33,529 nucleotides of DNA. Source: Fimbriimonadaceae bacterium. GTDB lineage: Bacteria; Armatimonadota; Fimbriimonadia; Fimbriimonadales; Fimbriimonadaceae. Positions 17,725-26,012 of the stretch are shown piece by piece (position 1 is the first letter of the stretch; every line of letters begins with the position of its first letter). The notes under the pieces are model-generated. The model ran no database searches and was not told where the DNA came from. It saw only the letters and a list, made by a program, of their open reading frames with translations. The translations under genes and the position numbers were made by a program. The DNA lies in the NCBI GenBank assembly GCA_025455775.1, contig JALOLT010000036.1:1-33529 (forward strand), read 5' to 3'.

Positions 17725-18842
17725 ATGGGCTTCTTACCTGCTACTCTGTTCAAAGACTCTACTGCATCAATCGCTAATTCGCTATTGGGTAATTGCGTGA
17801 TTGTGACCTCTGACTCGGCCAATTCGGTACTGATGCGGGGGGCAGCGAGGGCTACTCCTCGATGAATGAAGAGGAGTTGGAATCCAGGTCGGTCGTGGCT
17901 ATACTTCCACAATCTCATCCGACCTTCTTCCGTCAATCGAATAGTGATGTTGGTGAACTCCTTGTTGTTGTTACCCTTAATGGTTTCGTACCTTGCTCCC
18001 TCAAAGTGGGTTTCGTTCACCAATACTTGGGCTGAGCTGAGGATACGGTTTGGTTTTTCCCTCAGTTGTGCCAGGCGCCCCTCGTCGAACCTGGCCTGAA
18101 TCGCAGCCTTGAGGTCGTCTCTCCTCCCGTCCATTTCTCGAAGATATTCTTCGCGGTAGATACCCAGGATCACATTTTGGGGTGGGTTAAATCTTTCGCT
18201 CAAGCGATTCTCGATCCGCTGGGCAAAGGGAGGGAGGAAGGCTTCTTGAACCTTTGCGATCATCTTTCGGGGCTTGCCTCCGATCAGAACCTCAATTTCC
18301 ACCGGAATCTCCAGAACAATCCCTCTTAAGAGATTGTCGAGGTTCAAGGTTTCGAGCGGGCTTCCGTCGAGCCTCATGTTGAGGTCTCGCTCTAATTCCC
18401 GCAGAGTGTTCGCGTCTCCTGCAAAGGCTTTGTCGAGCTTTTCCTTGCCCCAAATCACTCTGACTGGTGGAAGGCTGTCTTGATTGATGTCGTTTAGCGA
18501 CATGACAAGATTTCCCAGGGCCTTCTCATCCCCTCTCAGAGATTCGACAAGATCCCTGATCGGTAGCCTCTTGGGGTTCGACAAGTTCTGCTGGCTCATC
18601 GCTTTGTCCTTGTCGCGTTCGTCAACCTCCGCCAGCTGAGCCACTTCGTTCGCGACAATGATTCGGTACCCTGTGCCTGGGGCCACAGCGATCAAGCTAA
18701 AGTACTCGCCAGAGGAGACAGGGGTCGGCTCGAAGTTCCTCAAGTTAAGATAGCCAAAGGCTCGAAACAGGAACCATCCGCTGGTTACCACCCAAATTGC
18801 GATTAGGGAAACCCTTATTCCAGGAGGGATCTTTTTGAACAA
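17721..18842 (-). CDS. Membrane-anchored protein with a SecD P1-head-like domain
   Basis: A 373-residue protein with one N-terminal membrane segment (~9-30) and the rest probably outside. The C-terminal ~75 residues (ITIRLTEEGRMRLWKYSHDR, FQLLFIHRGVALAAPRIST, then VTITQLPNSELAIDAVESLN) resemble the SecDF P1 head subdomain in the order strand, helix, strand GVALAAP, strand. The other SecD transmembrane segments are missing, so it is not a full SecD. The middle contains a long charged helical region. The start codon is TTG, supported by GAGGA 7 nt upstream. It heads the lipoprotein/rodA group, 92 nt after the kinase. A role in export or folding of the linked lipoproteins is possible but is inference. 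Confidence 0.65.
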   Translation of the reverse strand: MFKKIPPGIRVSLIAIWVVTSGWFLFRAFGYLNLRNFEPTPVSSGEYFSLIAVAPGTGYRIIVANEVAQLAEVDERDKDKAMSQQNLSNPKRLPIRDLVESLRGDEKALGNLVMSLNDINQDSLPPVRVIWGKEKLDKAFAGDANTLRELERDLNMRLDGSPLETLNLDNLLRGIVLEIPVEIEVLIGGKPRKMIAKVQEAFLPPFAQRIENRLSERFNPPQNVILGIYREEYLREMDGRRDDLKAAIQARFDEGRLAQLREKPNRILSSAQVLVNETHFEGARYETIKGNNNKEFTNITIRLTEEGRMRLWKYSHDRPGFQLLFIHRGVALAAPRISTELAESEVTITQLPNSELAIDAVESLNRVAGKKPI

Positions 18843-18934
18843 CAGAATTTCCTCAAGTCGTCAAGCACCCAGCCCATCAAAGAGCTGACTGGTTCACGAG
18901 ACATACAACCATTCTACCAATCCGTCGGTTCCTG

Positions 18935-21130
18935 CTAGGATTTCTTGAGATGCAGATTGATCCTGGTGGCGAGATCGCCAGCAAAAAGCGTGACTTCTTG
19001 CTTACCAGAGACAAGCCGGAACGAGAGTGTCTGAGGGGCGATTAAATAGGCTGCCTCGCCAGATCTGGTTTGGATAACCAGTAGGTCGTCCTCTGCCATC
19101 GCCGAAACCCATAGGTTGATGTCGTTGAAACGCCTGCGCAACAGCGACCCAAATGTAAGTCCATCACTCGTGATTTCAATCATCCCAGCCTTGACTGGGA
19201 CGAAACCTTCTCCTTCTGACTCGCACTGAGTCGCCTTCCCGCGCCAAAACAGATGGGCTTGCTTTTGGTCAAATGGGATCTCGCCTTCTCGGTAGGCTTC
19301 GGCGAGGGCCTCCAAAAGCTCGTCCTGAAGTTCTTGTTCAAGCCCGACGGCAGGCAAGTCTTGAGCGAAACGATGCCAATCTGGGAGGCTGTGGGATTCC
19401 CCGAGCCTTGCCGCCAATCGACGATCCCTGGTTCGCACCAGTCGATGGTGGCCATTCAAGGCATCGTCGAATTCGATTTCCGAATTCCAACACACCATTC
19501 CTGGGTTGCCGCTCGATTTTCCCACCGCAACCCAGGGGAGATCCTCATCTTTAACAGCCTCGCCAAAGTAGCTTGCGACAAAGGCGTTTTGGTGGGCACC
19601 CTCAACAGTGAGAAGAGTCGTTGTGCCGCCCTCGCAAAAGAAATCTGACTGGCAGTGATTACATTCCGCATTGCCAGCTCCGGGATCTAGGCCGTTGGCG
19701 ACTCGTGCCCACTCGTCGGGGGTGAGGCTATCATAAGGGTCTTGGGAATCATCTCCTCTCACCACACGTCGCCACCTTCCGTCTGGCAGTTCGTCTAGCT
19801 GGGCAGGACAAACGTCACAAGTCCAGACCTTTTGGGGACGTCCCGCCTGGGCTCGCCATTGGGCGAGATCCTTTACCTCACCGGCTGGATCTTCCCAGCC
19901 GTCCCTGGTCTTTGCGAGGTGGAAATCGCAGGAGCTGCAACGGTAACCCTTCGGGGCCCCGACGCCCAAAAATCCGCCGCTGGCCTTCATCCGGCCGATC
20001 CGGCAAGAGGGACAAAAGGGGAGCTGGTTTGTGGGGGAAACCTCGCTCAAAAGCCCCACGCGACACGAGGGGCAAAGCCTTTGTTCGATCTTGCGAACCA
20101 CGATGCGTCCTGCCCGACACACAGGGCATGTCCCTTTCTTCAGTGGCTTTGGCCGCTCCAGGGGTTCGCCCGAGACGGGACATTCACGTTGGTCGAAGCG
20201 GAATCGTTTTAATCTGAGCGCCTTTTGATCCAGATCTAAGACTGACCCAGTCTTTCCTCGGTCACTACCAGAGCGATTTAGGAGGGCAAGCAACTCCAGG
20301 GCTGAGGGGGGACGTTCCGCCAGGTGCAAAGCGAGCCCCGCGTGGATTGCCTCCACAAAGGAATCTGAGAGATCTGGCCTCACGGTAGAAAGCCTGGGAA
20401 GTTCCTGACCAGCCGACCGAGCGAGACTGTCCAGCGGCGGTGATCCCGAAAGCAGAGTGTAGGCAGTGGCGCAAAGGCCATAAAGATCCGTCCCTGGCCC
20501 TCGCGTGGCTTTTTCCGTCATTTGTTCGAGGGGAGCAAAGCCTGGCGTGAACTGAACGGTATGGGTCTGGGTGAAGAACGCAGCCCAAGATCGAGCACTT
20601 CCAAAATCGATGAGATAGGGAACTCCGTCTGGCGCAACCAAAACGTTTGTTGGCTTGATGTCGCGGTGGAGGATCTGAAGTTTGTGGAGATGGTTCAAGG
20701 TATCAAGAAGGAGTCTCATCCAACCTGCAACTTGTTCTTCCGTGAGTCTGCCGTCCCTCTGAAGCACGGTGGCGAGGGTGATTGATCCTGCGATGTACTC
20801 GGTGGCGTAGTAGGCAGTGCCGTTGTCGTGGGCAATTCCCATCACCCTCGGAACCCTCGGAACCCTCGCTCTTTCCAGAATCGAAACCTCACTCACAAAC
20901 TGGTGGCGAAGTCTTTGGGCAGCGCTTGGCCCGATGGCACTAAAGCTGAGCGAGCCATCGTCTTGACGGATCGCCTCCGGCGGCGCGAGCTCCTTGAGAG
21001 CGACGACTGCAGATCGTGCCAGGTCTTCGGCAAGGTAGGTAATGCCAAACCCACCCCGGCCCAGCGTCCGACTAACAATAAACCGGTCGCCAACCATCGA
21101 GCCTTCGGGAAGGGGAGCAGGGAGTTTCAC
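18935..21130 (-). CDS. Ser/Thr protein kinase fused to zinc-ribbon array
   Basis: A 731-residue soluble Hanks-type kinase. The kinase domain (~17-275) has the Gly loop LGRGGFGI, Lys46 in VALKE, catalytic Asp157 in HRDIKPTN, Asp175 in DFGSAR and FAPLEQ in the activation segment, so it looks active. From ~317 to ~500 there are at least six CxxC pairs (335/338, 353/356, 373/376, 398/401, 438/441, 490/493) forming consecutive zinc ribbons. The C-terminal ~170 residues have a beta-rich, PH-like look. No membrane segment is visible, unusual beside PASTA-type kinases. GTG at 21130 is preferred over the ATG at 21097 because LPEGSMVGDRF belongs to the family N-terminus. The gene precedes the SecD-like/lipoprotein/rodA group, making those proteins possible but unproven targets. 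Confidence 0.88.
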   Translation of the reverse strand: MKLPAPLPEGSMVGDRFIVSRTLGRGGFGITYLAEDLARSAVVALKELAPPEAIRQDDGSLSFSAIGPSAAQRLRHQFVSEVSILERARVPRVPRVMGIAHDNGTAYYATEYIAGSITLATVLQRDGRLTEEQVAGWMRLLLDTLNHLHKLQILHRDIKPTNVLVAPDGVPYLIDFGSARSWAAFFTQTHTVQFTPGFAPLEQMTEKATRGPGTDLYGLCATAYTLLSGSPPLDSLARSAGQELPRLSTVRPDLSDSFVEAIHAGLALHLAERPPSALELLALLNRSGSDRGKTGSVLDLDQKALRLKRFRFDQRECPVSGEPLERPKPLKKGTCPVCRAGRIVVRKIEQRLCPSCRVGLLSEVSPTNQLPFCPSCRIGRMKASGGFLGVGAPKGYRCSSCDFHLAKTRDGWEDPAGEVKDLAQWRAQAGRPQKVWTCDVCPAQLDELPDGRWRRVVRGDDSQDPYDSLTPDEWARVANGLDPGAGNAECNHCQSDFFCEGGTTTLLTVEGAHQNAFVASYFGEAVKDEDLPWVAVGKSSGNPGMVCWNSEIEFDDALNGHHRLVRTRDRRLAARLGESHSLPDWHRFAQDLPAVGLEQELQDELLEALAEAYREGEIPFDQKQAHLFWRGKATQCESEGEGFVPVKAGMIEITSDGLTFGSLLRRRFNDINLWVSAMAEDDLLVIQTRSGEAAYLIAPQTLSFRLVSGKQEVTLFAGDLATRINLHLKKS

Positions 21131-21219
21131 GTGAGAGGATTTCCTGGTCTCTTTGGACGATTTTAGGCGAAAAGGGGATTCTCTGGCTGAGGAAGTTCGT
21201 CAGACTCTCTACAGTCATT

Positions 21220-22245
21220 ATGTTCACCGCGACCCTTGCCGCCCTGACCTTGACCCCCTTTGCCTACGGGTTTAGCCCAGATGCAAAACACGAGTATCAA
21301 ATGACCGTGAAGATGGAAGGGTTCCTCCCTCTGCTAGGGGGAAATGAAGGAACAGCCGAGGTCGCAATGGGAGTCTTGGTTCTGGGACTTGCGGGCGAAA
21401 ATGGGAACCGCAAAGCGACGAACGAAATCACCTCCAGCGAGTTGAAGTTCAACGGAGCAAAGCTCCCTTTGACCGTCAGGAACGTCCAGGATTTCTTCCC
21501 CAAAACGACGGTCGTTTTCAGTCCCCAGGGGCGGATTATCTCAAATTCTGCCCCGGATCGGGCTCTGCCAGTTCAGTTACCAGGCCTCCATATCCGCCGC
21601 TTCCCCGACATCACCTATCTTCCTTTGGAAATCCCCGAGGCTGGGGTTCAGGTCGGTGAAAGTTTCCAATTTGTCAAAAATTTTGGAGATGCGCCTCTGA
21701 ACTACACCGTGACTCCTAAGACGATTACAGACAAGGACATCGAGTTTGACGTGAGAGTTTCCCAGAACTACACAGTTTTGGAAAACGACGCCCTGGAGGT
21801 TGTGAAGGATCGAGCCGACGCAGTATCAGAGGTCACAACACGGATGACCGGGAACGGGACTGTGGTCCTGAATCGCGAAGCTGGAGTTCCTATCAGGGTG
21901 AAGATGGTGAACACAGCGGTCAGTGAGGTTCGGGAACTTGCCGGGACAGGATCAAAGATCACGGAAAGGAAGCTGGTTTCGACCCTCGAAGTGGTGCGGG
22001 TCGGCCCAGGCTCTCTGAGAGCAAGTGAAAAGAAAGCCCCTTCACCTCCTGCAAGAGCCAGCAACCAATCTGCCCGACAGTGGACTCTCGACCCGAGAGC
22101 CTGGTGGAGCACCACGACCAGATGGGTCGGGGATCGTATGCAGGATCTCCAGAGCTACCTCACAATGGGTCGCATGGCCCTCGCTCTGGCCGCCAGTCAA
22201 ATTCCCGGCGGAACGGCCCTTATGCGATTTATCTTGGGGGGTTAA
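21220..22245 (+). CDS. Secreted protein of unknown function
   Basis: A 341-residue protein with a signal peptide (MFTATLAALTLTPFAYG), then a beta-rich region starting KHEYQMTVKMEGFLPLLGG. This resembles uncharacterised exported proteins that begin with a (Y/H)-x-Y-x-(V/M)-x-(M/L) strand. Around residue 265 there is a Pro/Ser/Ala linker, and the last ~60 residues form an amphipathic or hydrophobic helical segment (MALALAASQIPGGTALM), perhaps membrane associated. It is transcribed away from the kinase with 89 bp between. I do not recognise a function. Its stop codon lies inside a run of palindromes. Confidence 0.65.
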   Translation: MFTATLAALTLTPFAYGFSPDAKHEYQMTVKMEGFLPLLGGNEGTAEVAMGVLVLGLAGENGNRKATNEITSSELKFNGAKLPLTVRNVQDFFPKTTVVFSPQGRIISNSAPDRALPVQLPGLHIRRFPDITYLPLEIPEAGVQVGESFQFVKNFGDAPLNYTVTPKTITDKDIEFDVRVSQNYTVLENDALEVVKDRADAVSEVTTRMTGNGTVVLNREAGVPIRVKMVNTAVSEVRELAGTGSKITERKLVSTLEVVRVGPGSLRASEKKAPSPPARASNQSARQWTLDPRAWWSTTTRWVGDRMQDLQSYLTMGRMALALAASQIPGGTALMRFILGG

Positions 22246-22265
22246 CCCCTTTAAAGGGGCCCCTT
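22238..22265. repeat. Overlapping palindromes around a stop codon
   Basis: Three perfect palindromes overlap: GGGGTTAACCCC (22238-22249), CCCCTTTAAAGGGG (22246-22259) and AAGGGGCCCCTT (22254-22265). They share arms, so only one of the adjacent hairpins can form at a time. There is no long U-run, so it is at best a weak terminator for the secreted-protein gene. The rest of the gap to 22420 shows no feature I can support. Confidence 0.5.
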
Positions 22266-22420
22266 CTCGCCATTTTGGCTTCTTTTCTGGCTACCACTGG
22301 CCTCGCACCTGGTGCCACTGCGTCAAACCGATCCATTCTTCCGGCGTAAAGAGAGGGGTAGCCGAGGCAAGGGAACTCAAGAAACGGAGGACACCTTGAC
22401 TCTCGGCCTGGAGAACAAAG

Positions 22421-23422
22421 GTGAAGGTCCTCGTCTTTCTTAGCGAAATCCTCTCAGCGAAAACGCTGGTCCCAATCGTGGAAGCCTCTTTTCTTGATCC
22501 AGAAATCACGTGCGATCTCGTCAACGATGGTTTCTGTAGCGACTTCATCCTCTCTCTGAACCTTCCGATCGAAGTGATTCTTGATGACTTCAGGCAGCAT
22601 TTGGATCGAAGATTGGACGGAATCGATTGCATCCTGATGGGTAAGTCATATCAGCAGGAGTCCGAGTACATTCTCCTTGATCTTGCCCAAAAGAAAGGGA
22701 TTCCCGTCGTGATGGTTGTGCCAGATATGGGGATTGACGTCGTGACCGCCAAACTCAAACGAATCGGGACAGAGTTCCCTTGGCCCCTCTTGCTCGTGGC
22801 CGATACCAGAACGTGTCGGTCCCTTGGATTAGCCGGCGTTCCTCCGACCCGAATTGTAAAATTCGGAAACCCCTACTTTGATCAGCACTACGCTGCCCTC
22901 CAACACGATTTTGATGAGTGGAGCGGTGAAGGCATCGGTTACTTCTCCACTCCGTTTGAACTCGACTTTAAGCGAGGCATTTTGCCGACCGACTACCTGC
23001 AGAAAGACTATGTCCATGATTTGCAGTGGGTGGCAGACCAAAGTCAGCAGCCCTTGCAGTGCAAGAGCCATCCGCAAGTTATGCTGACCCAGTATGTCCA
23101 GACAACACTCTTCGAGGGATCACCTCTTGACATGATAAGGCAGATCAAGTACGCAGTTGGCTCCTACTCGACGACTCTTCTCGAAGCCTATTCCGCAGGC
23201 CTCCCGACATTTAGCTACCAACCCTGGGAGGCAAACATTCGGCAAGATGTCTTTGAAGGACGGATCCCCATCGTCAAGACGAAGGAAGAACTTCTGTCCC
23301 TGATCCGGGAGTCCCAGCCGAGGCGTACCCCTGGAGCCTTCGAGCCAGTCACCTTCAATCCAGGGACATCTCTGCAAATAGCGCTAAGGCACATCAAAGC
23401 CCAGGCCGCAACTTTGGCGTAA
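22421..23422 (+). CDS. GT-B-like protein, possible glycosyl- or glycerophosphotransferase
   Basis: A 333-residue cytoplasmic protein that reads like a two-domain GT-B fold. The N-terminal half alternates strands and helices (MKVLVFLSEILSAKT, LDGIDCILMGKSYQ, KGIPVVMVVPDMG). The C-terminal half has CKSHPQ, the helix IRQIKYAVGSYSTTLLEAYSAGLPTF and a YQPWE segment. The pattern of His-Pro then (S/T)-T-x-x-x-E-A-x-x-x-G-x-P is shared by CDP-glycerol transferases, epimerase-like proteins and other nucleotide-sugar enzymes. The exact substrate is unknown. The GTG start is supported by GGAG 7 nt upstream. Its stop is 3 bp from that of the convergent glgA. Confidence 0.55.
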   Translation: MKVLVFLSEILSAKTLVPIVEASFLDPEITCDLVNDGFCSDFILSLNLPIEVILDDFRQHLDRRLDGIDCILMGKSYQQESEYILLDLAQKKGIPVVMVVPDMGIDVVTAKLKRIGTEFPWPLLLVADTRTCRSLGLAGVPPTRIVKFGNPYFDQHYAALQHDFDEWSGEGIGYFSTPFELDFKRGILPTDYLQKDYVHDLQWVADQSQQPLQCKSHPQVMLTQYVQTTLFEGSPLDMIRQIKYAVGSYSTTLLEAYSAGLPTFSYQPWEANIRQDVFEGRIPIVKTKEELLSLIRESQPRRTPGAFEPVTFNPGTSLQIALRHIKAQAATLA

Positions 23423-23425
23423 TTT

Positions 23426-24752
23426 TCACCCTCGCTTTGCTGGCCTGGCTGGTTCCTTTCTGGCAGCAACTGCCTCTTGGAACATCTTTATGTACTCAGC
23501 TGCGCTGCGATCCCAGGAGTAGTCGCCATTCATGCCACTTGCCATGATTTGGCTCCACCTTCTGGGGTCTTCATAGGCCTTCTTGGCTCGGAAGAGGGCC
23601 GCCATCAGATCAGGCCCAGTGCGCTCTTGGCAGACAAAGCCATTGATGCCTTCGAAAACTGTATCTGCTAAGCCACCAGTGTTCCGAACGACTGGGACGT
23701 TTCCGTAGCGCATCGCGAACATTTGACCAAGACCGCAGGGTTCGAACGAGCTTGGCATGATGAAGATGTCCGATCCAGCGTAGATGCGCTGGGCGAGCGG
23801 AGCATCAAAAGCCTGGACAAAGCGGACTTTGCCAGGGAATCTTTTCTCCAGCTGGCGAAGCTGCTCGGCAGCCCAAGGATCTCCTGTCCCCAAAACCACC
23901 CATCCCCCGCCAGTCGTGAGGACGGTTGGCATCGCTTCCACCATGATGTCGAAGCCTTTTTGGTTGCTCAACCGGCTGATGACCGAGAAGAGAGGCTCCT
24001 CTGGCTTGATGCCGAGATTGAGCTCCCGGGAGAGAGCCTCTTTGGTTTTGGCTTTTCCGGAGAGGTCTTCCGTGCTAAAGGGAAAGGCAATCTGGGGATC
24101 CTTCATTGGATTGTGCTCATGCACGTCGATTCCGTTCAGGATTCCTCTCAGGCGGTTTGTCTCATAGAGGTGCGCCATTAAGCCTTCGAGTCGGCAGCCA
24201 AACTCAGGGGTCGTGATCTCCCTGGCGTAGTTGGGGCTCGCCTTGGTAAGCAAGGTTGTGAATGGTGTAGGTACTGGCAACGCCATTCCAAACACCACTC
24301 TTGGTTTCCCTCAAAATGACAGGAAAGAAGCCAGTGTGCCAGTCGTGGGAGCTGATGACATCGGGAACCCAGTTTTCCTCTTCACAGGCTTCAAAGGTTG
24401 CATGGGTAAAAGTCAGATAGTCATCGCGGCCGAAAGCGTAGACCTCCTCGCTCTTGCTCGCCTTGGCAAAAGTTTCGTTGGAATCGATAAACCAATGTCT
24501 GATTCCGTTTTTATCAGCTTGGTAGAGTTCTGCGCGGGCCAGGCGATAAGGATTGACTTGGACGAGCATCTCGGAGCGGATCTTTGTGATCTCGTATTGC
24601 TCATTTTCGATGACATAGCCATAGGCTGGCATCACGACCCGGACGTCGTGACCCAAATCGGCAAGTGCTCTTGGGAGAGACCCTGCCACATCGGCAAGAC
24701 CCCCAACTTTGGCATAGGGGGCAACTTCTACTGCGACAAATAGGATCTTCAT
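23426..24752 (-). pseudogene. glgA: Glycogen synthase with internal deletion and frameshift
   Basis: GT5 glycogen/starch synthase, which transfers glucose from ADP-glucose to glycogen. The N-terminal part (24752 down to ~24240) has MKILFVAVEVAPYAKVGGLADV, with the nucleotide-binding KxGGL, and ends in the right place at YTIHNLAYQG. The C-terminal part continues in another frame from SPNYAREITTPEFGCRLEGL, with NGIDVHEHNP, ISRLSNQKG and FEPCGLGQMFAMRYG. The roughly 55-60 residues that normally lie between these blocks are missing, and the frame changes at ~24236-24250. As written the gene cannot make a full enzyme: it stops at GDHDP. This is either a real deletion or an assembly collapse. I use ATG 24752 rather than the TTG at 24761. 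It lies 68 bp after the thiolase. Confidence 0.88.
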
Positions 24753-24820
24753 ATTGGCCAACCATTTGAATTATGGGAACTTGGTCGGTCTGGCTGTAGC
24801 CAAGTTCCCTATAAACAAAT

Positions 24821-25999
24821 CTATAGAGCTTCGATGAGGATCGCTGTTGCTTCGCCGCCGCCGATGCAGGGACTGCAGATTGCGTACCTTCCGCCTCTGC
24901 GCCGGAGCTCGTGCAGGGCAGTGAGGACGAGTCGAGCACCGGTCGCACCGATCGGATGGCCGAGGCTAACGGCTCCCCCATTCACGTTGAGTTTTTCCTC
25001 AGGGATCCCGACCTGCTGAGCAACGGCAAGCGCGACGACGGCAAAGGCTTCGTTTACTTCGAAGAGGTCAATGTCCGCGACGGTCAGGCTCTGTTTGGCG
25101 AGGAGTTTCTGGATGGCGAAAGCTGGGGCTGTGGTGAACCACTGGGGTTCCTGGGCATGTTGGCTATAGGCGACCACCTTGCCAATGGGGGTGAGGCCCT
25201 TTTCCTTGGCAGCCGACTCAGAGGCAAGGACGAGAGCAGCTGCGCCATCGTTGATCGAACTCGCGTTTCCAGCCGTAGTGACCCCATTCTTATCGAAAGC
25301 AGGCCTCAGGTCTGCGAGCTTGGCGATGTTTCCTCGACCTGGCTCTTCGTCGTGGGCCACCGTAATCGGGTCGCCCTTTCGCTGAGGAATGGAAATGGGG
25401 CTGATTTCAGAACTCAGTCTCCCATCACTTTGGGCAGCCAAGGCCCGGCTGTAGCTCTGGGCGGCAAATCGATCGAGTTCCTCTCGCGAAAAGTGCTTTT
25501 CGGCGGCACAGAGATCACCGCAGTTCCCCATGTGGGTGTTGTGGTAGGGATCCCACAGGCCGTCGTGAATCATCATGTCGATGGCGGTTTGGTTTCCCAT
25601 TCGGAATCCTGCCCTCGCGGTGGGGAGCAGGTAGGGAGCATTGGTCATCGACTCCATGCCTCCCGCAACCACAATCGAGGCATCCTCGCACCGGATCGTC
25701 TGGGCAGCCATCATGATCGTTTTCATGCCGCTCCCGCAGACCTTGTTGACTGTTGTGCAGGGAACCGAATCTGGCACTCCCGCCCCTTTACTTGCCTGAC
25801 GAGCCGGTGCCTGACCAAGTCCGCCGCTTAGGACGTTTCCCATCAAAACCTCATCAACCTGGTCCGGAGCGACGCCCGCGGCACTGAGGGCAGCAGAGAT
25901 GGCATGGCTTCCGAGCTGGGGAGCCGAAAGAGTGGAAAGAGAGCCTTGGAAGCAACCGATAGGGGTTCGCATCCCCGAGAGAATCACGACGCTGTGCAT
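24821..25999 (-). CDS. Acetyl-CoA acetyltransferase (thiolase)
   Basis: A 392-residue thiolase that condenses or cleaves acyl-CoA (acetoacetyl-CoA/acetyl-CoA type). The catalytic residues are present: Cys88 in VNKVCGSGMK, His348 in GHPIGATG and Cys378 in PCIGGGEA, with NEAFA before them. The length and a GGMESMTNAPYLL segment fit the biosynthetic type II class. It follows murJ after 13 bp and precedes glgA on the same strand, a loose grouping without an obvious pathway link. Whether it serves fatty-acid oxidation, butyrate or storage-polymer metabolism cannot be told from this window. Confidence 0.95.
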   Translation of the reverse strand: MHSVVILSGMRTPIGCFQGSLSTLSAPQLGSHAISAALSAAGVAPDQVDEVLMGNVLSGGLGQAPARQASKGAGVPDSVPCTTVNKVCGSGMKTIMMAAQTIRCEDASIVVAGGMESMTNAPYLLPTARAGFRMGNQTAIDMMIHDGLWDPYHNTHMGNCGDLCAAEKHFSREELDRFAAQSYSRALAAQSDGRLSSEISPISIPQRKGDPITVAHDEEPGRGNIAKLADLRPAFDKNGVTTAGNASSINDGAAALVLASESAAKEKGLTPIGKVVAYSQHAQEPQWFTTAPAFAIQKLLAKQSLTVADIDLFEVNEAFAVVALAVAQQVGIPEEKLNVNGGAVSLGHPIGATGARLVLTALHELRRRGGRYAICSPCIGGGEATAILIEAL

Positions 26000-26012
26000 A
26001 GTACGGGTGGTT

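Noticed and set aside
22246-22349. Signal-peptide-like run LLAILASFLATTGLAPGATA after the secreted-protein stop
   Set aside because: It stops within 30 codons with no mature protein and no start with a ribosome site; probably chance or a remnant.
22291-22632. Minus-strand frame ending LFTPEEWIGLTQWHQVRGQW
   Set aside because: The ending looks protein-like, but the rest is antisense to the GT-B-like gene and shows no family pattern; kept as a curiosity only.
24204-24761. Second selenoprotein or recoding event at the glgA break
   Set aside because: The two halves are in different frames with about 55-60 residues missing between them, so a read-through stop cannot restore the protein.
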